Source: Pyrrhosoma nymphula
Taxonomy: Eukaryota; Arthropoda; Insecta; Odonata; Coenagrionidae
Direction of reading: 5' to 3'
DNA length: 64,000 nucleotides
NCBI GenBank assembly: GCA_963573305.1
Contig: OY754331.1
Span: 94,913,434-94,977,433, forward strand
Shown here piece by piece: positions 35,701-48,361 of this stretch (position 1 is the first letter of the stretch; every line of letters begins with the position of its first letter). The notes beneath the pieces were generated by a model. It was not told the origin of the DNA. It ran no database searches and worked only from the letters and a program-made list of their open reading frames with translations. The position numbers and the translations under genes are program-made.

Positions 35701-38486
35701 GCTACATTCTGAGTATTATCCCGTTTGAATAAAATACGACAACGGGAAGGTTATATAAATATGCGAAATGCTATTCTGGTGTCAAAAGAAATCCTCGTAG
35801 CTTCGGTACGGATAACATTCAGTTGTCATTCTGGTAAAATACCAACGACAGAGAGGTAAGATCCTAAGGCTTTACATGAATTTATGTACTCTGATATTCC
35901 AACTTAAAACATGTATTGGAATTGGAGTATTTACTGACGTGTATATCTTTTATGTCTAGAAATCTAATGTTTAATTAATTTTTAAAAACAGCTCAGAGCT
36001 TCTGGTTCTATATTGGTGCTTTCTTTCACGGCAAATTGTTTTTGAACACTAATTTCGTCAGTCGAAATTTAAAAAATCCTCGCGCATTCTCTTTTCCTCC
36101 TACTATTTTTCTATTTGGGAGTTCCTAAACAGTTGAAACATTCATGTAAAAATTCAATTTCCATTAAAACAGCTGGCGATTCTCTCATATTTCCCGGCCA
36201 CTAGGACTTGCACAATGCGTCTAAATCTGGACAAGATTCTATAGCAATGGATGTGAACACAATCCTCGAGTCTTAACGGTTATCGGGAGTTTACGAAATG
36301 CATCCGCGGAAAAATATAACGATTCACTTCACAAGAACTCCATTAATTCTTTATGCCCATTCACTATTTGATCGATTTCTCAGAATTATATACAGTTGTT
36401 TTTCTTTAACAGGGGGCAGTTTATAAGATAGAATCACCAAACCTTTTGAAGAAACGACGCTTAAAATGAAATTTCCTATCCTTTCATCTCTTCCTCCAAA
36501 ACTCAAAATGAAATAGGACGTTACTTTTGAGTCCTCCTTGGGGGCTACTTCATTTCGGCAACAACAGTTTTCATTCAGGCAGCTGTATTTTCCTGCGAGA
36601 GATAAGAAATGAACCAAATGATATCCAAATAAACGATAACGTGAAGAGGGAGGGGGCGATATTGAGTGAATTATCCCATTGCGTGGGGAGGTTAGTCAAG
36701 CGTAGAATTTCCCGAACGCAAACGAAGAAGGTTGGGGAGGGGGGGACGAAGCCGAGCGTAAACATTGTCTTTAAACATTCCCGTGCACACAAAGAGAGTG
36801 GAAGATAAAAATAGGAGGGGAAGGAAGATCCCATTCCTTGTGTATTATGACCATAAAAAGTATCCACACATTTGAGGAGTTGATCGATGGGTCGTACACC
36901 TGTAAACAGAACCGGATTGGGAGAGCTGAATCATGTGGGCCGTCCGCGTGTATCGAGGAGGGGGTTCTTTAAGAGGAGAGAGACTGACCAATCAAGCGGA
37001 AGAAGATTTTTGGTACTGGTTTTTTTTCCACCCAAAGGGGAATCTATTTTACCCGTCTGCGACTATTATTATTACTACCGTTGCCATACGAAGGCGATCT
37101 CTCCACCTCTTTCCCATTGTGTAAATGCCCACTCCCTCTCCCACCAACCCCCTCCCCTGTTCGTTTTTTCATCTTCTCCTTCCCCCCTCTCCTCCATTCC
37201 CTTCTATACACATTTATTTCCCTTCCCCCTCCCGCCCCTCCTTCCGTTTCCCCTTCCATCAGAGGCCCTCGAAAAAAAAAGAAACTCGGTCTCTCGAAGA
37301 ATGGCCCGAGGCAGGGAGCGACCCGCTTCCATTTGGGGGAACTGGGAAGAAAAAATACATTTCTTTATTTTTTAATAAAAAATAAATAAAACGATGAGTC
37401 TCTCCTACTCACCGCTTCTCCTCCCGCCCCCCCACCTCAAAGTCCGTCAGAACCGACCGAATTCACAGCCGAGGGAGGGGTAGCAATTATTACACATCTC
37501 CTGCACGAATCGTCTCGGGAAACATTCTCACAATAAATACACACGTGAACGCAAGTGTCAACGCTAGAAGTGAAGATGAACATGGCTCGAGCTGTAATAC
37601 CTGGATGAACAGAGATTCTATCGCAGTGAAATTATCTGAAAATTAAGGATAACACTCATCAACGACGGAATCTTTTCTAAAATAAAAATAATCATTCATA
37701 AACCGTCAGTTTTATCGATGCCTCGGTCTAAAATAACGTATAAACCACCCAAATCAAACGCGGACTACTACTCCTAAAGCAATTCTCCTATGTTTGTTTT
37801 ATATAGGTTGATGAGGCTTCAAAGTACAGTACTCGTTGCACTAAAGCTACCATTAAAACGAATATGTTTCGGACGTAACATTGTGGAAATCTTTCATATT
37901 AGGAAAGTTAGATGAACTATCAACGTAACTTTTTCCATATGTAGTTTTATTTTTCACGACTACGGTTTCGTTACAGAGTAGAATATTCAGGAGACAATTA
38001 TCTGAATTATTATAATGTTACAATTCCTCTCTTGTCCCCTAAAGATGTTACACTGCAACCACGCCATGGCCATGAAAAATAGAAGTATAAGTGGAAATAG
38101 CTGTGTTGAAAATTCACCTAACATTCTTACTATTTCGTTTAATATCGGAAAAGGTGCTACAATGTTACTCAATGGTGGTAAACATTTTTTAAAAGTACAG
38201 CAGCCACCATATGAAAGATACTGTTATTACGAGCACGCAAACGAGAACGCCTCGTGATTGTTTTCATTATTAAAAAGGGAATTAGTATTTAATCTTCACA
38301 GCAGGAAGGCACACACGTTCAGACGCATTCACATGCACGGAGATGGTCGCTCTCTTAAAAGAAAAAACGGAAGCAAGGGATGGGTAAGTTGGGAGTGTGA
38401 GAGTATGATAAGGGGGGGGGGGTGAATAAGTGCGGAGGTGGGGAGGGGAGAGCGAGGTGTATGTGATGACGGGGGGAGAAGAAGAC

Positions 38487-38504
38487 TGTGTGTGTGTGTG
38501 TGTG
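38487..38504. repeat. (TG)9 microsatellite
   Basis: Nine perfect TG units in a purine-rich context. Confidence 0.9.
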
Positions 38505-38678
38505 AGAGCTTGTTAGCCGGAGAGAGAGGGAGAGAAAGATTTTGGGTTAGGCCGTGGGGAACAAAAAGAATGGCTTCGCGTACGTGGGAGAGTGGGAAGA
38601 TGTTCTCCTCATCGGGAGGAGGGCGGAGGTTTGAGGAGAGGGCTGACGGGCGAGTTGAGGGCACTGTTTGTAGCCAAA

Positions 38679-38694
38679 GGGGAGGGAGGGAGGG
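38679..38694 (+). other. G-quadruplex motif
   Basis: Four G runs separated by single A bases (GGGGAGGGAGGGAGGG) form a canonical short-loop G-quadruplex motif. More G runs follow to about 38,745. Confidence 0.7.
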
Positions 38695-39031
38695 AGAGAT
38701 TTGATGGGAGACTTGTGGGGGGGGGGAGAGGGGCAGCGGGGGTAGGAATTCGGGCGAGTTGGAGTGGGGAGAAAATTGGACGTGTCCGACGGACGGGGCA
38801 GGTGCATCTGCCGGACGGGACGGAGAATACGCTGCCCGCGTTTGCTTACCAACGACGAGTGAAAGGATTTCCGAGCGAATAAGGCGTTGCTTGCAGCAGG
38901 GAGGTACAGGTCGGAATTGACGCGGGGAAATTCCCCCCCCCCTCCGAACGCCCAGGGATACATTACAACGTGGCAATCACTGAAATGAATTCGTTCGCGG
39001 CCTGCCTGTAGGTCGTCTCACACGCTTCAGC

Positions 39032-39116
39032 GTCACCTACATGCCGCCACGACGATTATAAACTTATGGCTGGATGTAGATGACTCTAACCTGCGTGCCC
39101 TTTGAGAGACAACGGC
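39032..39116. repeat. Palindromic repeat, copy 2
   Basis: GTCACCTACATGCCGCCACG and the inverted GGATGTAGATGAC form an imperfect hairpin, followed by GAGAGACAACGGC. Arms and trailing word correspond to the palindrome at 24323-24402. The right arm here has diverged more. Confidence 0.6.
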
Positions 39117-40517
39117 AGTCACATTCATAGATTTCAAGTTATATATGGATAAAGGAGGTTTAACTCAGTCCTGGTCTGAAAGATACCAATGGGGCGACAG
39201 GACATATCGGCTCTGCAGTGAATATAAACATTGAATGATAATTCACAATGTCATAGGCTTAACTTTCCCTGGAATAATTTTGCCATAATTCGGGGAAAAA
39301 AGGAAGACATGAATACCTACTCGTTTAATGGAAGCAACCTTCCTATGACCTGGCCTGAAAACGTCAAAGAATACAACCGCTGTGCTTTGATTTTGTCACT
39401 TCCCCACTAGCCATGGCATAACCAGTGTTGAACTTGAATGGCGGAATGGTATGAGCTTGGAAACAAACCACCGTATCTAGGAAGGAGGCCAATGGATGAA
39501 CGAGGTATTGAAATATAACCACAATTTAAATCCACCGGGCAAGCCTACGGTCCATCATTGTTGAAATAATACAGATCGGAAGAAGAGCCGATTCAGTTTT
39601 TCTAAAATACGTTAAAGGCGCAGTTATGTTCATGGTTAAAATCAACGGTGGAATCTGCTTTCATTTGCCTAATAATTTATTTCTTAAATATCAGAGACGA
39701 TTATTGGTAGGAGATATTCAAAAGGTGTTTTATCGTCGAAGAGTATTGGAGAAATTTGATTTCCAGGACCTCTTTACACCTGCCATTCCCTCTTCGACAC
39801 GTTTAGGTGAAGAGGAGACACACGAAATTTTCGTTCGACTCGTATTTCGTTTCTAGATTCGGTTTCTCAGAACTCATTCAATGATCGAACGCACGGTGTC
39901 TGAAATATTTATGAAATGCGAGTTCCTCGGATTCATTAGAACCACATACGGTGTATACAATGGGTACAGTTAAAAAAACAACTATAATTTTCCAGGGAAC
40001 CACTACCACAGTATTCCAGCTGATATTATTCCTCCGGATATGAAATTTAAAATATTCTCCAAAACCTAGCGTCTCTCTCTCTTTCGCTTCCCTATCTCTT
40101 CCTTTGTGATGCAGAATCCTTTTCTTCCCAGGGCTGCAAGGGCGGGCGTCTTGCGTCACAATGGGGACGGTAGCGAAGGCAGACGATTCTTCTTTTCATA
40201 CCTACGCAACCATGGGCGAAGGCGGAATCTCTCAAGCGTCCTCCGCGAGGGAATCTACACTCTTGAATCTTTCGCAATGCAGAAAGCACAGTTTTTGTAG
40301 TTAAATTTTCCAACTTGTCGTGCGCGAGACTTGTTCCAATGGAATTCTCTCGGAATGATAAAAAGAGGGACAGGGTGAGGTATCAAAAATAGAGACGATG
40401 CAGGGAGCAAAGCAGATTGTATAAAAAAGTCAATTTTTCTCATTAAAAAAAAACACGGAAAAAAAAATCCGATTGTCTTCTTCGCTCCCTTTTACTGCCG
40501 ACGACTTGAGACACAAT
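39117..40517. other. No gene seen
   Basis: Mixed sequence with frames below 95 codons and no recognised motif or repeat copy. Confidence 0.4.
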
Positions 40518-40756
40518 CAGGGGTGGGTTCCTTATTTCGCGTCGTCATTATCGTTATCCAAATGAAAACCGCTCTAGAAGGGTAAACTCTCACAGTTGCT
40601 GTTTTTAGAATCCACTCCATCAATTAAAGCCAGTGATTTAAAACACCTGACAAAATTTGTAGAATGAAGACTACGTTTACGCTCATTTCCACGTGACTGA
40701 AAAATAAGACAACGCGAGCGTACGCGTTATGGAACACCGTGATCGCGTCCCTGATC
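40518..40756. mobile_element. MITE-like element, copy 1
   Basis: This copy and 54737-54981 share a colinear series of blocks: a CAGGGGTGGG-like start, TTTCGCG, ACCGCTCTAGAAGGG, GTGATTTAAA, CACCTGACAAAATTTG, a GCGTTATG block and GTGATCGCG..CCCTGATC. The start and end are inverted relative to each other (CAGGGG versus CCCCTG), as in small non-autonomous DNA transposons. No coding capacity. A clear 8-bp target duplication was not found. The CAGGG end would fit a hAT-type element, but that is a guess. Confidence 0.7.
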
Positions 40757-42639
40757 ATGGATGATCTCCGCTATATCGCAATTACATCCGAAACGCGAAC
40801 GCCCATCGTTTTGAACTGTTCGCAGGCAAAGTTCTTGCGACTTGCTCCAAAAATGCGAGAACATTGGTTTTAAAGAACAGGCATGGTTCGAAGAACGTTC
40901 GTCGCATTAATCCTATTCCTTTGAGCTGAGACAAAATTTAAAAACGCGATCGCATTGTTATGTTAAGCGATGCTATTAAGATCTGTAGTCACGTACCTGG
41001 TTATTGTAACGTTCTTTAAATGTCAACTTTTTACTTTATCGCCATGAAGAAGGCGTTCAAACACAAATATAGATATGAAGGAATGGTGAGGACTGGTGGG
41101 GAAGTGCGGAGATATCTATTTCACCGCCTGCACTACTAAGGACGACGTTTTTTGGTCTAGTCGACCGAGTGAACGATGGAGAAAAGATCTTCCATGCATG
41201 CTTCTTCTTTTCTGTCATTCTCAGCAGGATTTTCACAACACACTTCCCGAAGAGGCAAGGACAAAAAAAGCTCCATCTTCATTTTAATTCACTCAAACTC
41301 TTTTAGAAACTATTCGAAAAATTTAAAAGACACTTTTCGAGTTTAACACAGACAAAAAAATTAAATGGTTCAGAGATTTCGACTTGGCGGAGTTCAGAAT
41401 GTAAAAAAAATAAAGAAAAACTTTGAAAATCCGAATCTGACCAAAAGATGGACTTGATTACCAAACTCTTTCTCGGATTTGCATAATTTAACCACCGGGG
41501 CTGCACCCGATGACGTACAACCAGGATTCCCCCTTCGTCCGATTCGGAAGACGTCTCACGGTAAATCTTTGCCGGGGATAAATATCCGAGCCGCGAGATT
41601 CTGCGCGGATGAGGAATGCTTTTCGATCATTCCTCGTGTATCCTTTTGGTTGGGGGATCGGCATCATGCTTCAGTAATCCGCTCAAAGGTAACCACAGGC
41701 GATCCACGCAGCTAACTAACTAATTACGTTCAACTCTACCAACTGCTGCCGCCGGAATTGGTTAACAGATGAGAGTAGGGGGGGGGGGGAGCTGTAACTT
41801 TAATCCCAGTTCCTAAACGATTTCCCTTCTTGGATTTTCGTATATATTATTCAAAAATCTATTAACCTGTCTTAATGGACGCCCATGGGTTTTGAGATTA
41901 AAGGAACGAGATAGGACGAAATTGCGAAGGAGAGGGTTGTAATGGATGCGCAGGAGAGGTTTCACTCAAAAGAGGGGTGCGGGGGAGTGAGGCGCGTGGT
42001 GGAGGGGGGGAGAGAGGGGAGGAGGGGGAGGGGGAAGGTAGGGAGGGCAGCAGGTGGGGGCAGGGGAAGGGAAACTCCGCTTATCCACGTGTGAGTGCGA
42101 GTGTAGTGACGCTAACTCAGCGTGACCTCATTGGGACTCATCAACGGAAGGCCCAGGCGGTCGGGAAAGGGAGCGGAGAAGAGTAAAGCAAATGAAAGAA
42201 AATGAGGTTTCACGAGGAATTTGTGCGTATTTAAATAACAAGTATACTTGCAGTGGTAACACACATGTCAGCAGGTAATTCCTCAAATAAATGGTAAGTT
42301 CGTGCCCAACCATTCTTTATATTATCCACGACTGCGGGGAGTTTTTTTATAGATTTAAATTCAATTTCATAAATCGAACAATCCATTGAATTAATTTCAA
42401 ACCGATGTCATTAATAGATAAAATAAAAATGCATGGTACAGCAACAATCCAAATGTATGCTGGCTGAATAGGAGCTAGCATTGGTCCCAGCTCCAAAACA
42501 ATTTCTCCTTTGGGATTTCCATACCTTATTATTTCGTATTTTGAGTTTTCGCAACTTATTCTCGCCATCACAGGTATCCTACCACATAAATGGTAGGTCC
42601 ACAAACAGCTAAGCATATAAAATCGTATTCGCGCTTCCT
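40757..42639. other. No gene seen; CpG-richer pocket and G-rich tract
   Basis: About 41,490-41,720 is richer in CG dinucleotides than its flanks. From 42004 to 42071 the plus strand is a run of G tracts with quadruplex potential. An 89-codon minus-strand frame at 42347-42616 has hydrophobic stretches but no recognised domain. A palindrome reading CTACCACATAAATGGTAG lies near 42,580. Confidence 0.4.
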
Positions 42640-43022
42640 ACATACATTTATTTTCCAAATTTTAAATACTTTTCAAATTCTTCGTAACTTTATCCTCCCT
42701 TCATACCGTCCAAGAACCTTTATCTCCCTGGCTTACCTTACCCTACAACTTACAAGTATGCTTACAACTTTATCGACTCCATTACCCTCTTCTGCTCGTG
42801 GTTACTCCTCAATACTTCCTCCAGCCGCTTTTGCTGTCTCCCCATAGTTATTTCCACCTGCCTCCTCTCCAACCCCACCACATCAAACACCTCATTTGTT
42901 TTCCTGTCCACCTAGCCATCTTTTTCTATCCTCCACCGCCTCAACATATTAAAAACACATCTCCGCTCATTATCTTCCAGCAGGCACCGAGTGTCCTCAC
43001 CATACAAACGTTACGCTCCATT
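42640..43022 (-). mobile_element. Non-LTR retrotransposon relic, minus strand
   Basis: On the minus strand the order of blocks is KWSVTFVW, then DRKTNEVFDVVGLERRQV, then KRVMESIK, then RFLDGMKGG. These correspond to the WSV.LYG, KTNEEVL, and LDGMK blocks of LINE C-terminal tails. Stops and frameshifts separate them. The sequence is closest to the relic at 1160-1434 among those in the window. Confidence 0.7.
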
Positions 43023-43424
43023 TTAAGGTTTAGACTGATCTTAGGATTGAGGGATGGAGTGAAGTTTCTATAAATAGGAGGTAGAGGAGGAAGATAGGGA
43101 GATGATAGAGGGGGAGATAAGGGAACGGGAAGAAGGCAGGAGACTAGGCGGGCAGGGCCCGCGCCCGGAATCTCCCACGCCGCGGCTGCGGTGGAGACTC
43201 AGGAGCGGAAGGGGGCGTGGTCATCGGATTGAAAACTCCCGCTTCGGGAGATGAAGGGAGTTGAGGTGGACGTAGGAAGGGAAAGGAGAGCTCTCAAGAG
43301 ATTCGAAAACCTGTGTTTTGTCGGGGAGCTGTTACGTCCGCTACAATTACACTAAGGTCGTAAACTAAAAAAAAACTCCTTAGAGCGTGAAATTTTTTGA
43401 ACGCCGATCGCGGAAAATTTAAAT
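43023..43424. other. No gene seen
   Basis: Purine-rich beginning, then mixed sequence. No frame or repeat could be supported. Confidence 0.4.
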
Positions 43425-43690
43425 TTTTGCCGACTGAGGTCCAGGTGTAGTTTCCTTCCCCGCGGGTCGTGGGTTCGGAATCCTGCCTACGTGGATTTTT
43501 TCACCGCCTGGAGCACGGTTTTATGCAAATCATTAGGTTGAAAATTGGTATTCATGTGACGGTGGAAAATTTCTAGCACCACTCGAGGAAAATTATGAAA
43601 ATCGTTCACCACGATCGTGGTAAACTAATAGTTCCGCTTCCCAGTTCTGAGGTTGTGGGTTCGAATCCAAGTTACGCAATATATTTCACC
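43425..43690 (+). mobile_element. Two-unit tRNA-like SINE
   Basis: Two diverged units about 186 bases apart each contain a B box: GGTTCGGAATCC at 43472-43483 and a perfect GGTTCGAATCC at 43658-43668. Upstream of each is a similar TAGTTCC.CTTCCC-type block and downstream a TTTCACC block. This looks like a dimeric SINE or two neighbouring insertions of one family. The second unit has a readable A-box-like TGGTAAACTAATAG. Confidence 0.55.
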
Positions 43691-44784
43691 CCGTAAAACA
43701 CGGGTACACACATTTTCGTCCTCATTTTACTGCCCTTTCGTAGTCATCTATTGCAAAAAGCACGTGTACTACTTGTGGACTTCAAAAAGAAAGAATTTAG
43801 AAATTAAGTAAATAATAATAGTAGACGTCAATGCTACGCATTTTCTTGTCACTGATTTGTACAGAAATTAATCTCGCGCTAGAGATAATTTCAAGAGGAA
43901 AACACAAAAAAGACAGCAGATAGCAGAAGCTCTTGGAAAAAAGTGATAATGCCTCAACTACTCTTATTGTTACATCCATAAGTATAGTTTTTGAACCCGG
44001 TCAGAAAGAATCATGCCATAAGCAAGGTATAAAGGTTAATTTGACCGCGCCAGGACAAATTTTAACCACAAATCCTTCATTGTCAACGCAGTGGTAGGTA
44101 TTTAATTTCCACGATTTAACTCTTCCAGAAACCAGAAGAGGTTTCCATTTTTAACCCAGACGGAAGCTTCAACTTAAAGACTGTTTAATCAGGAACTAAT
44201 GGTTGTGGAAGGATGGGAACCGAAAAAATTGGTTTGGAAAAAATTCATAGGGAATGAAAAAAAAATACTTGACACCTCTTTCGGCACTTCCTTCATCTCT
44301 GTCTCCATTTGAGCGGCGGAAATTCACCTGTCACCCTAAAGTCGCCTATATATAGTTCGCCCCTGGTTAAAGTTCGACGCGTCTTTATCTTATGCACGAA
44401 GGCGTAACGGACGAGCCGGCAGGCGGCAGGAGGACAAAAAGGAAGACGCGGAGAGTCTTTCTTTCTTCACGGAGGGAAAGCGACTTTAACAACCAAAATA
44501 ACCGTCTCCTATATGAATGGAAGTCTCCCCCTTTTCTCGACCCTTTAATTCCATCGATGTCTCAGAACTCCCCCCCCCCCCATTTACCGGGGTTATTTCT
44601 GTTGCCCCTCTGGAGTTTTGTTTCCATTCAACGAGATTTTCAACGCTACGAATTATCTCTGACCCTCATTGTGAGAATTGTCCTCTTTAGTTGCATCAGG
44701 CGTGACGTTATTATAATAATCTCGTCGAAACTAGGAATGTTTCTTTACCCAAGAATCGCGTTGGATAAGGAAGATTGGATTGAT
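43691..44784. other. No gene seen; one TATA-like word
   Basis: Mixed sequence. The long frame starting at 44392 is rejected because it continues into a SINE fragment at 44785 and has no domain. Confidence 0.4.
44347..44355 (+). promoter_or_regulatory. TATA-box-like word, candidate only
   Basis: TATATATAG sits in GC-richer flanks. About 40 bases downstream a 238-codon frame opens, but that frame is not accepted as a gene, so the promoter is unsupported beyond the word itself. Confidence 0.15.
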
Positions 44785-44862
44785 TTGGAAGCTAGAGTAA
44801 GCACTGGCTTCCCTCCCAATAGGGTCCGGGTTCTGATCCTGGCGGTGGTGGAGATCCCTACC
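44785..44862 (+). mobile_element. tRNA-derived SINE head fragment
   Basis: GCTAGAGTAAGCACTGGCTT (A-box region) and GGTTCTGATCC at 44829-44839 (B box) followed by TGGCGGTGGTGGAGATCCC match the heads at 12506 and 32433. The GACGTTAAAC-type tail is absent. Confidence 0.6.
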
Positions 44863-47800
44863 GGGGTAGTATGTGGAATTTACATAATATGTCCTTTGAA
44901 AGGTATATTGAGCTGTGTACCAATGGGAGGTAACGCTGACGCCCGGTTTTTACCCACCCTTCCTCCAAGTCCAAAATTAATCCTTAACTTACCAACTTAC
45001 TCACATGTACTTAGTAGTGCTATTGACCGCAGTCGTCTCACGCCTACCTTAAATAACTGTAAGCTTCCGAGTTATGCATGTAAACCTCATTTTCAACTTC
45101 ATAAATGAACTGGAATTTCTTAAATCTATTCTGGCTGTTTTGGCCGGCTTAAATATTTTTTTAAATCACCCCAAAACGCCTGAAAACGCGAAAATAAAAC
45201 TCTGACTAAAAACTTCGCCACCGGCATTACGCTAAATAGATGGAAGAATATCATTTTATCCCGGATGAGAAATAAGCCCTACCTCAAGAGAATGAGTACG
45301 TGAGCGTAGGAAAAAATGTATTTCATTTTATTTTATTCCCACAGACGTGTACTAGAGAGAAAGAGAGCACCAAAAAAAAGCGGTCCGTCCCGAATCATCC
45401 TCATGAAACACTTTATTACATATTATTTGGGACTGCACGGATGTAAAAAAATGAAGTAAGGCATACGAGAACCGCCGAAGAAAAAAAATCGCAAATATTC
45501 CCACACACGTGCTGCGCTCTCTCCTATCTTAATGAAGTTGGAAAACAGATTTAAGGTGGGGTATAAGGAGGGGGGGAGGGATTGCAATTAAATCTTTAAG
45601 GCTCGGTGGTGTGGGACAGAGGAGTAAGGCAGGGGTAGTCGTGCCAGGGAGGAGAGAATACAGTGAGAAGGAGAGGGGTGTGTGCGAGGCGGAATCGTGG
45701 GAAAAGAGCGGTGTTGCTAAGCACTTGGCGCGGAAGAGGACAAAGAATAGGGGCTTGTGGGACGGAGAGGAGGGAGGAGGCGGAGGTGGAGGAGGTGTGG
45801 TGGATAGGGGAAGGTAGATAAATGGTGGGGGAGGGGTAGATGTGGTCGGGAGACGAGAGAGGAGTGTGGGGAAGAAGAAATGAGAAGAGGAAGTGGAGGG
45901 GAAAAGATGAGGGTAGATAAACGCCATAAGGGACAAAGGAAGAAAAGTTGGATAAGGTGGGGGAAAAAATACCCCCGCTTCTTCCCCTTCCGACGAATAT
46001 ATACGCCGGAAGAAGCGTCCCTATCCCTTCGTACGTTAGTATACGTCAGAAGGGAGAGGGTAAGACTTCAACAGCAGCACGCAAAAAGAGAGATTGCGTT
46101 TCTCTCTCTTTGAAGAAAAAAAAATCACAATGTCCCATTCCTCAACTATCTCCTTTCCATTTTTCCTGTGCCTACTAATTATGACGAAGAGACTTTAAAC
46201 AGCTCTTCTCCTGCGTAAGACAAGGAGAGAAAGAGGAGAGGACAGGAAAGAGAGAAAAAAACATCGCGGAGGAGGATTATTTAAAAGAGATGTGTTCGGC
46301 TCGTTTTCCATTGTGAGAAAATCCTTTTGCAAAGGAGTAACGAAATCTAACTCCGTCAAAAAAATACCACTTCACTGGATCGTTCCCTCCTTCGCTCTAA
46401 CTCCTCGGGAAGAGAGATAATCATCGGACAATGAGAGCGAAGTGGTAATTAACGACTCTTTGAGTGACCCTATCGGCGCTGGTGGAAATGAATCAACTTT
46501 AGTGTTGCTCTTCGTTCACACCTGCTGGAGGGCATGGGACTTTGGGAAACTTGATCTTTCCATTGTTTAGGCAGATATCATTACGGTTTTTGTCATCATG
46601 GGGGACTGTCAAACATTTTCGGGCAGACTTCTCAAAAATAAAAAATAAACGGGCAACGATCCGAATTTATTGAGAGACGTACCCCCACGGGCAGGGCCCA
46701 TTAACACGACATCGCGAATCCGTATATTTGTCCAACGATTTAAACTGGAAAATATAGTAACAGTCGGAAATTTCGTGTTTCTCGAGGTCACCAAAACCCT
46801 GCGACGAAAAAGCCCGGGCGCATTGAAAAAAAGGACTCGGGGAAAAAGTACAAGCATCAAAACGAACTTACTCCCAACGGTATTTTTTTTGGGAAGGCAA
46901 AAAAATAGAGGGAGAAAGAAAGAATTAAAGCCCATCGCTGTTAATGACCATAAGTTTTAATCCCCTCATCTCAACAGCCGATAAATTTCTTTCAGCCCTT
47001 GTTAGGCAATCAATCGAACTGTTCAGAATCCTGCCAACGAAAACCTCTGCCAAAGCTCGGATTAACCTCTTAAGTCACACACCAAATACGGAAGAATTTA
47101 ATTAGACCGTGCTCTGATTACTTTAGCCATTCACTCCGATTCTTCTTTTACTTTTCCTTTTTTTTTAATTCTTCCTTTTTGGAAGGACCTTTCCCGTTCG
47201 ATGCGACAAATCGAACGGAACGTAATTGGCTCTCTCTTTTCTCTCTCTCTATTTCGATAAAAATAAAACGATACATCCCACATCACCCCTTTTCCTACCA
47301 TCCCCACCCACGCGATGCTGCTTGGCCGGGGGAGTCAGAAATGGATCGCCGCCAATTTTCTCCGCTCATTCACGCGGGCTCCCAGGAGCTCGACTCCGGC
47401 TTTTGGGGGGTGAAGCCGAGAGGGTGTATGGAGGGGGGTACTTCCGCTAATTTGCTGTATCATTGCTCGGCGGACCGCGTTTGAAACGATATCTTTCACC
47501 CTCCCCAACCACCCACACTTCGCCCGCCCACGAAACAGTTGAACGCTACGACGCGCACGTATATTTCCATTTTCTTTTTGTATCGAGCCTCGGAGCGTAC
47601 AGCCGGGATTCGCCGACCTCCTCCCCCACCCCCAGACGAAATGCCCGCCCCCCTGCTCTCCCATGCGCGATTGGAGTGGCGATCGACTGATATCCGGGGA
47701 AACTCCGGGAAAAACGAACACCCTAGGTAGGGCGTGGAGTGATGATTGTGCCACATTTTCATTTCTCGGCTGCGACAGGCGATATTATGCTACATCGAGA

Positions 47801-47907
47801 TTCGGCATTGATCGTAAAGGAAGATATTTATGACATAAGAGACACTATGTAATATTACAACATGCTGGTACCACAACACAGTATACTTATCGTTTAATAT
47901 TCAACCG
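44863..47907. other. No gene seen; purine-rich tract
   Basis: From about 45,545 to 45,960 the plus strand is almost entirely G and A; the 135-codon minus-strand frame there is its proline/serine reading. The part around 47,280-47,700 is GC-richer with overlapping frames on both strands. No repeat copy or domain found. Confidence 0.4.
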
Positions 47908-48114
47908 ATTGAGAAGGGAGGAAAGAAACTCTGCTATTCCACATAAAATATTTTGTTTCACGACTCAGGTTTTGCTGCTGTGGAGCATCTTCAGGTGAAG
48001 CGATACAACATCTTCAGGTGCTGAAGATGCTGTATCGCACAGCAGCGAAGCCTGGGTCATGAAATAAATTATTTTATGTGGAATAGCAGTTTCTTTCTTT
48101 CCTCTCTTCTCAAT
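47908..48114. repeat. Foldback element, 207 bp, ~78-bp arms
   Basis: ATTGAGAAGGGAGGAAAG at the left end is matched by CTTTCCTCTCTTCTCAAT at the right end. The arms also share a GCTATTCCACATAAAAT block and a GCTGCTGTG block in inverted orientation. The centre contains CATCTTCAGGTGCTGAAGATG-like nested inverted repeats. The GCATCTTCAGGTG and TTTCACGACTCAGG words recall Penelope-type foldbacks, by memory only. Non-coding. Confidence 0.75.
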
Positions 48115-48361
48115 ATGGAAAGATTCCTCAAAGTCAAGCCTGAGATTAGTCTCCTTTGTTCTACCGATTGATTGACACGTTCCTGGACTGGTCCTACCTC
48201 ACTCTACACCACCATAACCATTGGAATTTCCTGAACGAAGTTTCTATTTTACTTGTATTAGGTATGCGTCTCTTTTTACATGCAATACCTCTAGCTTTTA
48301 CTACATATTCACAGCCCTGTGGAATATCGATTTATACCATAACTCTTCATTTGGTAATACC
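48115..48361. other. Probable upstream part of the LINE relic
   Basis: A 153-codon frame begins at 48156 and leads into the LINE-like C-terminal blocks, but this first part shows no recognisable motif and is not claimed as coding. Confidence 0.3.

Larger units (their letters stand above)
32725..39031. other. No gene seen; long unassigned stretch
   Basis: The stretch is mixed to AT-rich with low-complexity patches: G12 at 33269-33280, C/T-rich 37,090-37,260 and G/A-rich 38,340-38,760. Frames of up to 215 codons in the last two are compositionally biased. A small CCTCCAT/ATGGAGG hairpin lies at 35666-35682. No transposon relic was recognised. Confidence 0.4.

Noticed and set aside
38329..38976. 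215-codon minus-strand frame
   Set aside because: Proline/serine-rich reading of a G/A-rich tract that includes (TG)9 and G runs.
42347..42616. 89-codon minus-strand frame with hydrophobic stretches
   Set aside because: No domain, splice context or second exon recognised; AT-rich sequence often gives such frames.
44392..45108. 238-codon open frame after a TATA-like word
   Set aside because: It reads through a tRNA-derived SINE head at 44785-44862, has no domain and mixes low-complexity parts.
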